A DNA stretch of 64,000 bases from Aspidiotus rigidus. Its lineage: Eukaryota > Arthropoda > Insecta > Hemiptera > Diaspididae. A model generated the notes under the pieces. That model was not told where the DNA came from, searched no databases, and saw only the letters and a program-made list of their open reading frames with translations. The translations under genes and the position numbers were made by a program. Shown piece by piece: positions 21,511 through 35,190 of the stretch. Every line of letters starts with the position of its first letter. Positions within the stretch are counted from its first letter, which is position 1. The DNA lies in assembly GCA_035079385.1 (NCBI GenBank), contig JAVHKY010000025.1, forward strand, positions 21,345,294-21,409,293, given 5' to 3'.

Positions 21511-23390
21511 ATTTCTTTCCTCATCGAGTTTTAGTCGTTAAACCTGTCCGATCTCTCTTTCTCGTTAGTTATTATTGGTGTACGAGTAATTGGGTGTGCT
21601 CGTATCACTGTAAACTTAACACTACCGTACATTATAATAATGTATAGGGAAGGCATAATTTTCGTTACACCTTATCTAATCCAGACGAGAGAGCCGGTGT
21701 ATGTATGTACCTATGTAAAACATTTGCAACCTAAAACGTCGAATTCAACATGAGAGATAATTTCGCCCGCGGAAACGACGATAATTTCCGAACGTACCGT
21801 ATTTATAATTATTTCCCTCGCACAAATTTATCGTACCTACCCGACGTATTTCAGTCTGACGCGTTCGCAGTACATTTCTCAAATCCGTATATATACGAAT
21901 ATATTTATTCAGCGTATCGTTAACCAATACAGGCATTCATTTTCCGTCCATAAATTGCCGATACAGCGTTAACTCGTGTTGCATGCGAAATATTGTCGAC
22001 GAAACTAGGTTAAACAAGAAAAAGAAAAAGGAGCCGAGGCGATGAGGAGAGGAATAAAAGAGACGACGGAAATATCTGAAACGAGAATATCGTGCTGCAT
22101 TTCCATTCGACGCGTCATTGTCGCCGCGTATTATACGTTGTTTCCTTTTTCTTTTCTTTTTTTTTTTTTTCACCCTGCTCTATCCTTTTTCTTTTACTAA
22201 CGAAACCTGTGGAATGAATTTGAAATTTAAAATTCAAAAGTTTCGTATTTATACGTATACATAACCGTCGTCTTTCTTCATTCCGGGGCACAAACAGTTA
22301 CGAGTGAAGTCACGCGCACGATGCGGTGAACGCGGAATGCCTTCGACATTTTCATACCGAAAATGAAGAGGAAGACGTTCGCGAACAAATGTTGTTAGCT
22401 GCGAAAAATGACAGCAATATTGTGCGCTCGTCTATAAAAAGGGAATGAGCTCGCTTCGTGAAGAAAGACGTTAAGAAAGAGAAAGAGATAGAGAGGTGGC
22501 TACGGAAAGGGATTTCTCGTACATAATCTAAAAGAAAACGATAAATAGAGAGAAAACTTAAAAACTCGCCGGGGAACTCATCACCCTCTGACGGATACGC
22601 CCGGAAAGCGTTTAAGACAAATCAACAGCAGACGAATGTTTATTTCACTACTGTTGTAATACTGTATAACAGTAGTATATATACCACTGTCTTTACCACT
22701 TCTTTCTCGGGCGAAAGAAGTTATTCTTTGACATATTTTCAATATAACTTTTTCCTTCTGTCGGGGCGCGCACGAAGTCAAAAGAGGAAAAATGAACTGA
22801 ATGAACCGACGATGCTACGCTCAGTTGGCAGTAGTATATTATACATTTTTCAAATACGAATCCGGACGAATGAAAGAGGAAATCATTTTTGTTATAGACG
22901 TCTCGTGATTAGAGTCTGTTATATACGAACGAAAACGGCGGAATTGAATTGCCTCTTTTCCTTTTCTTTTGTTGGGACGTTACGGAGTCAGATTGAAACC
23001 TGAGACTTATGTGGGTAGTAGATGAAATAGAGACCGAAATTCGCTGTCTATCTACTTACCTTTTGGGATTTTTCAATTTCGGTTCCTGAAAATTTTTGTG
23101 AATTGTATTTCCCGACGCGAATGGACTGACGGAAGCCGTTTGATTACCGGGCGCTGAACTTTTTCGACAGATCGGAGGAAGTTTCAAATGATGGAATGGG
23201 GTATTTCGATATCTGGGGTATGAAGATTGTTCTTTAATGATTTTTGAGCGTGATGGTCTGTACTGTTGATTAACGAGAGCGGAAAATCTCGAGCTGCTTC
23301 AATAGTGAAATAACGAGATGTCCTACTTTGTAAAGAAAAGATTCTCTATATTATTAGTGGCACTATCTGTTTTATTCAGGAAGGTCCTCA
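21511..23390. other. Unique-looking sequence, no gene seen
   Basis: Intron block rich in ACG/CGT words, with a microsatellite-like TTTTTCTTTTC stretch near 22140-22170. Open frames up to 91 codons show no family motif. No splice-flanked coding segment was recognised. Confidence 0.45.
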
Positions 23391-24006
23391 GAAAACGTTC
23401 GTTTTCGTGTCCGACCTTTGTGACGTCATCAATGACGTAATCTTACGTGAGGGTACGAAAGAATTTTGATCTCTGAACCTTTGGTTGTGGGAAACTTTCG
23501 AGTCGTAAAACCTTAAGTTGGGCTACAACTATCGAGTCTCGAGCTAAGCAGACGCTACGTCGGAGTAGCGATTTAGGTTACGATTCCTCATGTTCGGACT
23601 AGTCATCAATGACCTTGACCTAATTTAGGGATCTGAAGGATTTCAAGTCCGGATCCTTCGGAGGGAAAACAAGAAGAAATTTGGAGCTATAAATCTCGTG
23701 GAGGTGAACCGAGATTGAGGTCGAGCTCTGAACGTTCGAACTAGATTATAACGATGCAGTTTTGAGTTTGATTTTTCCTCCGGGAATAAAAGCTACGCTC
23801 CATTAACACAAGCTAGGTCCAAAAGAAGATTTCAAGCTGACACTCTTCAAGACAAAACTCGCTCTCTCATTACGAACTAAAGGGCTCAGCGGGGAACCCG
23901 AAGGCTTCGCAGTTTCGCGGGAAACAGCTACTCTTATGTGTCGAGATTTGGAAATTATCCGATTCACTCTCCTATCATATGTAGCTCCCTCCAATCATAT
24001 CCGTAC

Positions 24007-24850
24007 ACCGGTTGGACCAAAATGATGTTACTAGTTAACCTTGCACTGAATTCGTTCTAGCCTAAACACGCGAAATGTTGGATGGCCACGAAATTTGTAT
24101 CCTAATTTTATCTTCAATTTGCGCCCCTACCCAACTTTCTACAACTTTCCTGAGCCGAGTTATGGACCAAAATGTCCCGAAAATTGACCAATTTTTCATA
24201 ATAAAATTCTCAAAAATTAAGAATCGTTCAAACTTCTTTTAATTTGAAAGTAAATCGAAGGCTGATTCCGAAAGAAAAATACTTGAATGTCTTCCAAGTT
24301 CAGATGATGTTAAAGAGAAATCCCTATGAAGTCACGATCTGATGACGTCATAGATCGGTTCCTGTGACTTCACGACCTGATGACGTCATAAATAAGCCCC
24401 CGTGACGTCACGATCTAATGACGTCATTGAACGATCCCTTGTTTGAAAGTCAAAATTTTAACAGGGAATCTACACTTATTCTATGGGGGAGGGGGTGGGG
24501 GGATTTCGAAAAATTTGTAGTGCGCCGTGTGGTGTCCAGCAGAAAATCCAAAGTCTAAGTCCAACGTCCCCGCCTCCTACGAGTTCCAGCTGTAAAAATA
24601 TAGTCCAAGTCCAAGAAAGGTCTAAATTCTTCCAAGTTTCCCTCCTAGCTCTAAGGTTTGAATTCTTCAATTTTTGACGTATTTTAGTCCATAATTCGGC
24701 TCAAAAAAGTCGTAGAAAGTTGATTGAAGACAACATTGAGATACAAATTTCTTAAATTTGAAGTATACATCAACGTTTCGCGTTTTTACGCTGAAGTGAA
24801 TTTAGTGTAAACTCTTATTTAACCGGTAACATTTTTCTGGTCCACCCGGT
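24007..24850. mobile_element. 844-bp foldback element with ~185-bp inverted arms
   Basis: The arm 24007 to about 24197 begins ACCGGTTGGACCAAAATG, and 24665-24850 is its diverged reverse complement ending TGGTCCACCCGGT. Matching internal landmarks include CGCGAAA(T/C)GTTG / CAACGTTTCGCG, ATACAAATTTC and GGCTCA-AAAGT-GTAGAAAGTTG. The loop holds a 38-bp tandem repeat and a piece of the GGAACC family (about 24475-24545). No transposase is encoded, so it would have moved in trans. Superfamily unknown. Confidence 0.8.
24326..24439. repeat. Three 38-bp tandem units with TGACGTCA palindromes
   Basis: Units start at 24326, 24364 and 24402, each built as (G/A)TGA(C/A)(G/T)TCACGA-CT-ATGACGTCAT plus a variable tail. 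Exact TGACGTCA octamers lie at 24343-24350, 24381-24388, 24403-24410 and 24419-24426. This octamer is the CREB/ATF (CRE) consensus. Whether any factor binds here is unknown. Confidence 0.85.
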
Positions 24851-25728
24851 ATAGCTTGCAGGTCAACATTTTTCAAATACCTTTCCTATATCATCATCAA
24901 GGACACTTTTTCAAAAATGATGACGTCCCAAAAGTCGGGTGGGTTCCACGCTAAAAAAATATAAATAGTTGAAGAAGGGTGTGACGTAAACAATATAAGA
25001 GGTAGAGAAGGGACTTCAGAAAATCACAAGCACGAGGGTCGGACATCACTCGAAATACCACAAGACGAGGAATATACAAGCAAAAGATTGTGACGTCATC
25101 AAGAGATGATTTTCGGTTTAAATATTCCTGGAGAAAGAACTTACAGAAATCAGAGCGTGATGTTGAGAAAAATTACGGTAAATGTATAGAGGAAGGAGAC
25201 TTCCAGGACTTTCAAAAATTTCAAATTTGAACTAACCAGAAAGAAAAGAGAATAATTCAGGACAAATGATCGAAAACAGCGGATTTTGTGGGTTCCCTAC
25301 TGCCATTGTTTTTCTTCCTCTTTTCCTCTCTGTCTCTCACCTTTCGTCTCCTCCTGCTTTCCTCTTCTTGAGTCGTTTCATCACTTCGAAGTTTCTAGTC
25401 GATTTACTCGACGATGATTCCCGCGACAATTCAAAACCAGTCGCAATTTCTTTCTTTTGGTGTGTAATCTTACTTGTTTGCACATTTTATCTTTATGGCT
25501 TCTCATGAGATCGACCCGATACAACAGTGAACTCTTATCAAACTGTTTCGACCATCCATAACGAGATGTGCTTACGTGATAAGGTAACACTTGTCAATAC
25601 GTGACCTAGAACGAGTACTGTGTCATATCATTGAAACATGTTTCATCATCTTCCCCTTCATTGAGATCCTCGGCGGTTTCGAAGCTACTCTTCTGCTTGG
25701 AACCTTTCTGGAGTGTTGACCTCTCGTT

Positions 25729-26187
25729 TTAAGCGGGCGATGGCTCTAATAGGTAAAGTTCAGCGTAATATGGATTTTTTTCCACGAGGGCTGGAGCTCT
25801 TTGGAGTGACAGATTCAGATTGGTCATTTTCTGGTTCGAATTTTTGCGGTTGGTGTTGTGGAGGTCCCTGAAGGTGACATGCGATCTAGGTTTTTCTGTC
25901 TTGCAAACTATGATTCCGTCTTTCTTTGGGTCTTCAATGTAAACTTTTGTTCCTGGTTTAGGTGGTGTAGCTCTCTTGTTAAATTCATTTTTCATTTGCT
26001 CACGCCTGGTGGTACGTTTCTTCAGTGCGCGGTTTCTGTTAGATACCTTTGCTGCCAAGATATTCACGAGGAGTTGTATTGGACTGAATCCAATGGAGAT
26101 TATAGTGCCTCTCAGTGAAATACGAGCGTTTGATCTGGTGGTGGAGTTTGAAACTTCTCGGTGTCTAAATGTGTTACACATAGGCAA
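25729..26187 (-). pseudogene. Gypsy-like LTR retrotransposon integrase C-terminal remnant
   Basis: A minus-strand frame of 152 codons. The segment IISIGFSPIQLLVN resembles the end of the integrase core, where gypsy elements have T..(S/T)xGxSPxxLLxxR. FNKRATPPKPGTKVYIEDPK followed by KTEKPRSHVTF resembles the C-terminal integrase block with PRSY-V and RRNR. The catalytic DDE residues lie upstream and are not present, and no LTRs were found, so this is a short relic. A chance frame is the alternative, but the spacing of the two motifs (about 50 residues) is as expected. Confidence 0.5.
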
Positions 26188-26189
26188 AG

Positions 26190-27629
26190 ACTTGAATTAT
26201 ACGGTTCCTTATAAATTTAGAAGACAGAAAATTACTGCCACTCTAGAGCATAGGAAAATTTTGGAGATACTTGGTTGTACATGAAAGCAAAGTAAGGTAA
26301 AGCAATGTCAAAACGTTCTTTGAAATTTGAAAAATACAGATACAGGAAGTTCTTTTGCTGCGGGTGAGGGGAAACATTCCACATTCATAAAGTACATCAA
26401 GGATATACGACCGCTTGGATACAAATTCTGGAAAAGGGGAAGCTTGGGGCGAGAGGGTTACCGAGTCTTAAATATTTTTTCAATCCCATTGAAAACCCCG
26501 TTTTGTTGGAAATTCATTCAAGCTCAGTGTGAAACCTAAGGGAGGAGGACGAAGACTTGAAATTTTTTCAAATTTTTGAAGTATGTCAAAGTAATTCGGT
26601 TTTTTCAATTTCCCTTAAATCTTACCCATTAACAAACAAATTTTCACAAAGGCCATATTTTTTTTCTTTTTTTTATTACCTGAAGCAAATCATCCGACTA
26701 CTTCGAGAACTGCCAAATCATTCACGATGTGTATTAAAACAGTAAAAAATGGTGCCTAAATCGGAAAGAATTTCCTCTTAGGAAAATATACAAGCTTAGA
26801 ATGATAGCTACCCCAAACAAAAGACAAAATAGAAATAAGGTGGTATTGAAACAACAATTTTCTAGAAATCACTGGCACGAATGATTGGTCCGAATTATGA
26901 TTTACAGACTTACAAATAAAGACAAGAAAGGGAAATCCACACGAAACGAAGCTAAGGTTTGTAAACTTGGAAAGACACCTTGTTTTAGTTTTTGAGAATT
27001 TTTTCTGTTCCAATTCTTTTTCCCTATCACAGTGTCTGAGTTTCAGTGTGATATAATTTACAAAAGACGTTTTTGTTCAGAGAATACCTGAAGGATACAG
27101 AATAAAGCCATTTTGAAAATTGTATGAATAGCATCGAGTCTTATTTTCGTTTACAAAATTGCTCATAAATCATTATCGACGGTGGTGATTTTCTCATTAG
27201 AGATGTTCTTCGAGTCTCAGAGCGGTGACTGTTTGCTTGATTTATTATGCATAGAAAATGTCGGTAAGGTGACGCCCAATTGGTGCTTGTCTGTTGAAAA
27301 CCGATGCATATGCTGATTGTAATCCAATAATTCGCGTCGATTAAATCAATTTACATTCCCCGTACTGCTTTAGCAAGAGAATTTAGAAATTACGCGAACA
27401 ATCAATACAGGGTTCTAACGGGTACACATGAGAAATTTCTCACAACCACCGCATATCCAGGGAGTATAGAATATGAGATAAAGAAGAGCAATAGCAAACT
27501 CGAGTAGCGTATTTCTAATACCGTACCTACTTAAATAAACTTCTAGACGATGGTACGTGCGTTATTCTAGTCGCAACTTATTTTGCCTTCAAGTTGTAAA
27601 TTCTTTAACGCGTACCTCTTTCTTCACCC

Positions 27630-27662
<33 letters not shown>

Positions 27663-29690
27663 CTCTCGATAAATAACATTCAATTGGAAGAAAATCGAAT
27701 TTACTATTCAATTCTCTCTCGCGCTGCGAATTATTGGTTGTCCTATCTTTAAGACGTTTCCTCATCACGAGACGAAGACTGACTGAGAACTGGGAAACAA
27801 ATCAAATTTAATGAAGCACAGCGGAAAGTCCGTGTTACTTCCGTACTTTGTTTAAAAAAGCTATATACTGTCGAAATAAAAACTGGTTTCTTATTGAGCA
27901 AACTTTTTGTTGGAAATTCAATTCGCGAAACGTGAATTGAAGTGAGTGGAGAAGAAGAAAAAAAACAAAAATTGATTTAAGTAGCGGACCATTCGTGTAA
28001 AGCTAGGTTTTTTTCCCCCTATATTTTGTCGAAGGAAGAATATTTTGAAAGGGAAATAGAATATGGAAAAAGAAGAAGAATATAAGCTGATAAGTTGTGG
28101 CCTGACCTACTTATGAAGATTTGTGGCAAAGAACTGACCAGCCCAAACAAAATGAAAAAGGATAGAAAAACATTTGCAATAGAACGAGACCCAGTTTTAT
28201 AATTCGAAGTTCATTGGAAACTTTTCCAATCAAATTTCTTTTTGGTAAATTGTAACGCGTAGTACTCCGGTAGGTACTACGAATTTATTTTCGACGAAGG
28301 AAAACTAGAAAAGGGTCGAGGACAAGTTGATTTTATTCCACGGGTGGTTGAGGTTTGCTTTTTGTTTCGTTTATTTTTATTTTTTTTTGAGTGTCACTTG
28401 CGAGACTGCGATCATCTTTGATGTAATCTTGGACAGTAAGATTAAGCATCATTCACCCTCGAGCATTGCTCAGACAAAACCCATCTAACCGCTAGATTTG
28501 CGAACAAAATTGTGAATGAAAATCTTACGTGTTATTACTCATAAGAAGAAGGTTCATAATCTCACAAATTTTAGTGTGTGGTCTACGGTACATCTACACT
28601 ACTTTTCTGGTCTGTGATCTGTTTTGATACGAAGATTGTCCTCTTCATCTAGTATTTCTCAGGGTACACCACGAGAGAGAGAAGTGATGTGCATCCCAAA
28701 AAGGACCCGTATCGACGGTTCTAGGTTACCTTCAGTCACTCTCCTGACCCCACCGAATGAATTCCCCTGTATTCTGCCCAATTCATAGCTCATACTCGAC
28801 CTCAGTGCACAACCTTATTAGCAGCCACCTCAGTATTCAATCGAAATAGCGTCGAATAAGGTCGATTCCATTTCAACCCATTTTGCATGATACGTAATTT
28901 CAAGTAGGCTCTTCAAACTTTTAGTCGATCTAAAATCAGTTGCTCTTCGACAAATAGCCCGTATGAAGTGGTCTGAGAATGTATACCGATATCAAATTGA
29001 TGTGAAAATCCTCTCAAAATCAACTGTATGGCAACGTTGATCTCGTCAATCTCCAGTCGATTTCTAGTCAGTCTCTCCTGATTCTTTATCAGCCTCACAC
29101 CTTACGTCGATAAGAAGTTGGTACGCAGTGTTCTGAAAATGTAAACTATTCAACTTTGAATTCACTTGAAGCAATCCTTAATTCAAATCTTGAATCAACT
29201 GTACGCCGACATTGATTATTGCTCGACAATTCTCTACTTTACCCTACTTTGACCAGAAGATTAAAAACTAAGCTGAACTTCCGAATGTTATGCTTGCGTA
29301 GCCCCTTCCACTCCTCCAACCATATTCAGGTTGCGTTCCAAGATGGTCTCTAATCTCATGTGAGTCAGGGTGAACAGTGAACAAGGATCAGGGTTGTGAA
29401 GTCCCGAGTATCTCAGTCTGCGCCGATCTTCCTTCACCATATTCTGGTCACCTCCCATGGCAGTCCTTAATGTAGATCAAGAACAATCGGTGGAGTTCGG
29501 ATTCTTTAAATTGAACAAACCCGCTCTGAAAGCGTGTCCGCCTGTCTTCATGTTGGGCTTGTCAGGCATAGGGTTGAACTCCACCGCAGTTATTTCACCC
29601 ACCTTTCATCCGAGTCACGTTTTTTGGTGACATATTACAAAATTTCTCCCTTATAATCGCACAGATAAGACCTCTTCATGTCAACAAATT
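26190..29690. other. No gene recognised
   Basis: AT-rich intron. It includes a CTTTTCTTTTC microsatellite with a T run near 27640-27662 and some GTCGAT-type words at 28917-29110 that recall the TCGA-rich block at 53.1-53.8 kb. Frames of 85 codons or fewer show no recognisable motif. Confidence 0.45.
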
Positions 29691-29832
29691 GACAGTCAAT
29701 TTTGAAATTGGGTCGACGATTTACTGATGTTGATTTTGAGTACTAGTTGTTTTCTTAATTTTTCCACTAGAATGGCTTTGTTTTACGATTTGTTGTGAGG
29801 CATTAACTCAATTAATGTACAAGAGAAAAAAT

Positions 29833-29920
29833 CTTCCTGATCAATGGAGACGGGTAAGAGTGCAATAACTCTCGTTGTGCCAGCCGCGAGAGTGAATTCT
29901 TAGGGAAGATCGTCTTCCTG
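29833..29920. mobile_element. 74-bp insertion in one repeat unit, flanked by 7-bp direct repeats
   Basis: Compared with the other units, sequence between CTTCCTG at 29833-29839 and CTTCCTG at 29914-29920 is extra. It contains a hairpin (ACTCTCG ... CGAGAGT). Size and direct repeats suggest a tiny transposed or filler insertion; its class is unknown. Confidence 0.5.
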
Positions 29921-31427
29921 TTTTCAGGACAGTCGATTGTAGCACTCCGAGCGAATTACCGGCTCGAATTTTGGTAATGTTGTAGGTGTATTGGTTTTTA
30001 TATCACACTTATCAAAATAAATTGATCACTTTGAACTCAGTTGTATCTTTACTCCATCATGCTTTATTTTATTTACTACTCACAAATGAATCCCAAAACA
30101 ATATTGATTTTTTAATCCGGTAAGCGCTAGTATTGCGCGCAACGACTATGGAGAAATTGATGAGCAGAGCGGGTGGTGGGCAAAAGCTGTCCTTGAATTA
30201 GTCAGAATCCATTCTTATAGGAAGGTGACGTGTTGGAAATTTGACGCTCTACAAATTTTGTTTTCTCAATTTCGACGTATTTTGTGATAACTGACTCAAT
30301 TATTCGAAAGGAAAAATCTTTTTGATTCTGTTTTCAACTTTGTCGATTGTAGCGCTACTAGCTGATGATCAGCCTGAATTTTGGTGGTTTTGGAGATAAG
30401 TTGATTTTGCATTATCATACTCTTATCAAAATGAAGTTGCAAGTTGATGACCAATTTGAGCTGAGTTGTATTTTTATTCTATATTTTACTAATTGCAAAA
30501 TAACCCCAAATAATTGATTTTTCAAACCGGCTAGCGCTAGTGTTGCATTGAAGGCATGAAACGCAATTGATGAGCAGAGTGGGTGGCAGGCGGTAGATGC
30601 ATTTGAATCAGTAGAAATAAATTTCTATGAGAAAGTAATTTTTAGGAAATTTTACGTTCTACAAATTTTGTTCTCTTAATTTGTTTTTTTCTCGACCTAT
30701 ATTGAGACACCAACTCTATCAATATACTGGACAAAAAATTGTCCAGATTCCATTTTCAACATTGTCGATTGTAGCGCTCCTAGGGGACCATACTGGGCTG
30801 AATTTTGGTGATTTTGAGGATGAATTGATTTCAATATCATGCTGACCAAAGTTGAAGTCTCAAGTTGATGACCGTTTAAGGCTAGGTTGTATCTTTATTT
30901 TATTGATTAGTTGCGGATAAATCACTTCAAAGCAGATTGAGCGTGTCCTGTCTCTGTTGAACCGTGTTTTAGAGAAGACCGCATAATTGATATATTTTTT
31001 AACAGTAGAAAAATGTTAGGCAGCAAGTTGACGCCAGTCCTCATGAACTCAGAAACAAATTGATAATGCTTGCTCATTCCTTATTTGCTCATTATTCATC
31101 TATTTTATTAATTTTTTTTTTTCTTCTATATCGTAAATCTCTCAGTTTGCTCTTGTCCGCACCCCTATGATCAAATGGCCTCCATATATCTGTAAATATT
31201 ATTACGTATATCTATATTCTATTCATTTATATTTTTTTTGGTTTCTATTGTTTATTCTTTGAAATGATTGGTTTGTGGAAGGGGTTGGGGGATTGGACAT
31301 GGGACCAAGGTTGGGGTGGCTAGTGGTTGACATATTATCATTGTTTTCTTTTATTTTACTTTATTTTTTTTTTTGAATTATGTTTTATTTTATTTTGTTT
31401 GTTTATTATTTCCCTATCATTTTTATT

Positions 31428-31623
<196 letters not shown>

Positions 31624-32009
31624 CGTTTATGGTGCCCTCCTGTCATTGACCGATCGGCTGTTGGAGGGCACTCTAATATAAATAAATGAATAAATTCCAT
31701 GTATTCATTTTCATGAATGGAGTTTCTTACAATTTATAAATCGAACCGGTGAGCGCTAGTATCGCGATCACCAAAAAAGGGGCAATGAATTAGCAGCGCG
31801 GGTTGTGTGGGCTGAAACTCCCCTTAAATCAGTCTACAAATTTTGTTGTCCTAATTCTGACGCTAGATGGTTTTGCTTTCAACCTATTTCAAGATACTGA
31901 CTCAATTAATATTCAAGAGAAAAAATCTTCCGTACCCCTCTTTTAATTTTGTCACTTTTGGCGCTCCTGGCAGATTACCGGCCTAAATTTTTCTGATTCT
32001 CAAAATATT

Positions 32010-32977
32010 GGAAAGTGATCGACGAAATAATGAATATTCAAAATGCGATATAACACCATAACGTCGAATACTCGATACTGAGGAATGTAAATTTGACGAA
32101 GATGAATAGTACAGCCTCTGCTGACGAAGAGAGAGCGAGTATCGTTGAATTTCAAGACCTATACATATACAAACATATACGCATAGGTTCTAATAAAAGT
32201 GATTGAAAACAGCCGCATGTGTCTGATTGAATTTCTAATGCTCTCAAATCAGTTAGGAAGTATGTTTGGCATGTTATTGTTTTTGGGAAGACAAGTCATT
32301 CCTTTCAATTTAAGCTGAACAGTATTCTCACGGGAGAGAGAAGAGATATATTTCGTGACATTATTTCGAAAATTCGGTCTTCGCGACGTAGTTGTTTTTC
32401 CACTTTTTTATTCTTTTTCTATTAGTTATTGCCTTTATAAAGCTGAAATTCTTTCTGACTTTTTTTGCGGGTATCTTTCTCTTGTAAGGGCACCGTTATT
32501 TTTCTTAACGTTCTCGAGGAAAAGGCGTAAGTTATGTCAGACGGTACAATTTGTAACCGAAATATTTTTTCTATTCGTATTTTTAATATCCATATGCCTG
32601 CCTACTTTTCAATCTCGATCATTGCAACCCACCCTCTTGCAAATGGACGAATAATTTAACCCATAAAACAGAAGGAGACCTTCAAGTGTTGGCGCCCATC
32701 CGCCCATGTACGCATAAAATGGAAAATACAAGTACATATAGTAATTTTCCAAAACAAAAGTGAGCATTTTGTTTTCCTTAACTGTTCTCGGCTCTTACTA
32801 CCCTCTTGCGAGGGTGCAAATAAAACTTCTCTCATATTTCTGCGAAGGGTAGAGAAAAAAAAAATCATACGAAGCATTTACATAGAATTTTTATCTCTGC
32901 TAGCCATAAAGTAGCCTGTTATGAGAACTTTATACATAATGTAATTGTTTCACCTCGTTTCTTTTTGTTCGTTTCAG
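32010..32977. other. Unique-looking intron end, no additional gene
   Basis: Leads into the acceptor site of the exon at 32978. A 99-codon frame at 32355-32654 has no family signature. Confidence 0.45.
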
Positions 32978-33053
32978 AGACTGCAGAGTTGTACGAGATC
33001 CTCAAACGCTAAAATCAAAAGGCTATGGTTTTGTATCATTTTCGAAAAAAACT
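32978..33053 (+). CDS. Rox8: TIA-1/TIAR/Rox8-like RNA-binding protein, exon with middle of RRM2
   Basis: Internal exon of 76 bp. The acceptor is TTCGTTTCAG, and the donor GTAAGT starts at 33054. The first base completes the Ser codon begun at 15820. It then encodes DCRVVRDPQTLKSKGYGFVS followed by FSKKT. KGYGFVSF is the RNP1 motif that pairs with the IFVGDL RNP2 motif of the previous exon, and the aromatic RNA-stacking residues are intact. The exon ends on a codon boundary, which fits the start of the next exon at 57055. SKGYGFVSF is a hallmark of TIA-1 family RRM2 and separates it from most other triple-RRM proteins. Confidence 0.95.
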
Positions 33054-33059
33054 GTAAGT

Positions 33060-35190
33060 ATTTTTCTTCATTCTTGTCGCTTACGTCCCTCTCGATTACT
33101 GTGCAGAAAATAAGATCGATGCTGAGAGTACCAATTTCCTTTATACACAGGTGTTCTAATGCGAACCTGTAATTCTATAAAATATGCTTTCCCGCTTTCT
33201 TTTCTTTCCTCTCTTCCCGTGCGTCTTACTCCTTTTCCTCGGTTGTCGTACGTGGTTAGAGATTCGGTCTGCGACAAATAAATTCGTTCGAATTTCCATT
33301 CGCGTACTAAGAAATTGAATCGACCCAACAACTGTATCATGAATCTCATGCTGTGTGCGACCAAGCAGCATTCTAACAATGGAGTGGATTTACGAGTTTG
33401 GCGACTGACGCCTGTATTTTTTCCGCGTAATTTCGTTCCAACATTTGGCATTATACGATCGCTTTAGGGAGTTTTATTAGGAGGAAGGGCCGTTGGCGAC
33501 TTTCATTCTGCGTGGTACCACATGCTTACGTCCGTCATCATTTTCTCTCTTTATTTGCATGTTGGAGATGCGATTTCCCTGTTCTTTGTTGGAAAAAAAA
33601 AAAAAAAAAAAGAAAACTCAAGAAGGGGGTATCGCGCGGTAGCCTACGTCTTTTGTCAAGTTCAAAAAACGAGCCAAAGAACTGTCGTGAAAAGTGAAAA
33701 AGTTTTTCGAGTGCTATACTAGGACGCGTCGAAGACGACTGGAGCGTGGGTGGCGTGCGCGGGGCGTGAAAATATCCATCGAATGTTTAATTTATATTTA
33801 ATTTCGTCGCGTGAAAAACGCGGTCGTATTATACTACGACAAGAAGTAGAGAACACACCTGCATTCATTACGGGTATAAGTTATAGCGCAGTCGAGACTC
33901 GAGGCGAAAAAATGACGAGTAGAATCTTTTGAAAACTCCTTGATGATAAATGAGTGAAAATACCCGGCAACGATTTCTTTTACTTTCTCAGCAGTTTAAT
34001 GCGAAAGAGATAAATAATTTTTCCTTATTTTTATTCTCGAACAATCAAGGATATTTTTGTGGTTTTTTTCTTCTTTTCGTTCCTCCCGCGTTTTTTTTTT
34101 CTTTTTCTTCTTCTTTCTCCTTCATCGAGAATTTATTTTACGTCGTTGACGTTTGCTCGTTAAACTTTCTATACACGAGTACCAAGATGAGGAAGGCGGA
34201 GAGAAAAACGTGAAACAGGAAACGTAAAACTAACGAGGATGAAAAGCAAGAATATGATCATAATTATTTTGTACGTAGAATAGAAGCGCGCCGTAGTATT
34301 CCTCCGTATACATATTACATACAAAATGTATTTTACACGTGGAATATAAACTTGAAACAAAAAAGAAACTAATACGCGGCGAGATAGGGAAAGAAAAGAG
34401 GAGCTCGTCAGAGGAAGAGATTTTCTTTAAAAACGCATATTATAAAAATACGTGCGAACACTCGCCAATATAATCGATAGTTTCTGCGCCATTTAGCAAA
34501 GTGAACGTTATAAATTTGTGTGCAGTTCGCTCATCTCCTTGCTGGTCGTACGATGCGATGGTGCTGGCGATAAATTAAGGAATTTGTAAATTTCTGAGCG
34601 CGAAACCTGATATATGTCGCCGAGTCCGTTCGTTAGGTCAAACGATGGGTTACTTTACAGGTAGATAACTTGTATTCGATGTGATACAGAATACATGAGG
34701 ATAATATACGAGTTTTCATCATTCTTGCGGGCTACAGCGCGAATCCTGAGAGTAAGAAGAATGTGGAAAATGAGAAGAATTTTAGAAAATAAAACAAAAC
34801 GCTAAAAGCAATCTGCTCTCTGTCTTTTCCTTCTTCGGAAAGGAACGAAAATTTATTTCGGGCACCTAACTCGTACTTGTAAGTGAAAACAGAAAGCAGC
34901 TTTCACAAAAGATAATCTAAGTACGAAGAATGTAGCGATTCATTTTGACTTTCGAGGTCCAGCTTACGGAATTTCAAAAATGACATCGGCAGAGTTTTAC
35001 AAGGATAAATTTGTCGTTGTTTTCCTTCTTGGCCTGTTTGTTGTGTGCGTGCAGCTCAACTCTCGGAAGATTAACTTATTTTAATAAATTTTTCTCGAAC
35101 TCCTCTCAAGTCGCCGTTGTGTACTTCTTTATTTATAAATTTTTTTTTTCTCTTATATTCACGTGCTTTTCAGTCACATACAATACCATA
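33060..35190. other. Unique-looking intron, no gene seen
   Basis: ACG/CGT-rich sequence with poly-A (about 33592-33611) and short TTC tracts. Frames up to 127 codons (33068-33451, minus) have no recognised domain. Confidence 0.45.

Larger units (their letters stand above)
23398..25300. repeat. Composite repeat block with TGACGTCA words and nested elements
   Basis: Left part: GTGACGTCATCAATGACGTA near 23420, and an AGCGGGGAACCCG terminus-like word at 23888-23900. Right part: GTGACGTCATCAAG near 25090 and AGCGGATTTTGTGGGTTCCC at 25278-25297, which resembles the right end of the 6329-6694 element followed by the same TGCCATTG flank. The 844-bp foldback element sits inside. I read this as nested insertions into an older copy of the AGCGG/GGAACC family; exact boundaries are uncertain. 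Confidence 0.5.

Noticed and set aside
33068..33451. 127-codon minus-strand frame next to the second RRM2 exon
   Set aside because: No domain and no sign of coding bias; lies in unique intron.
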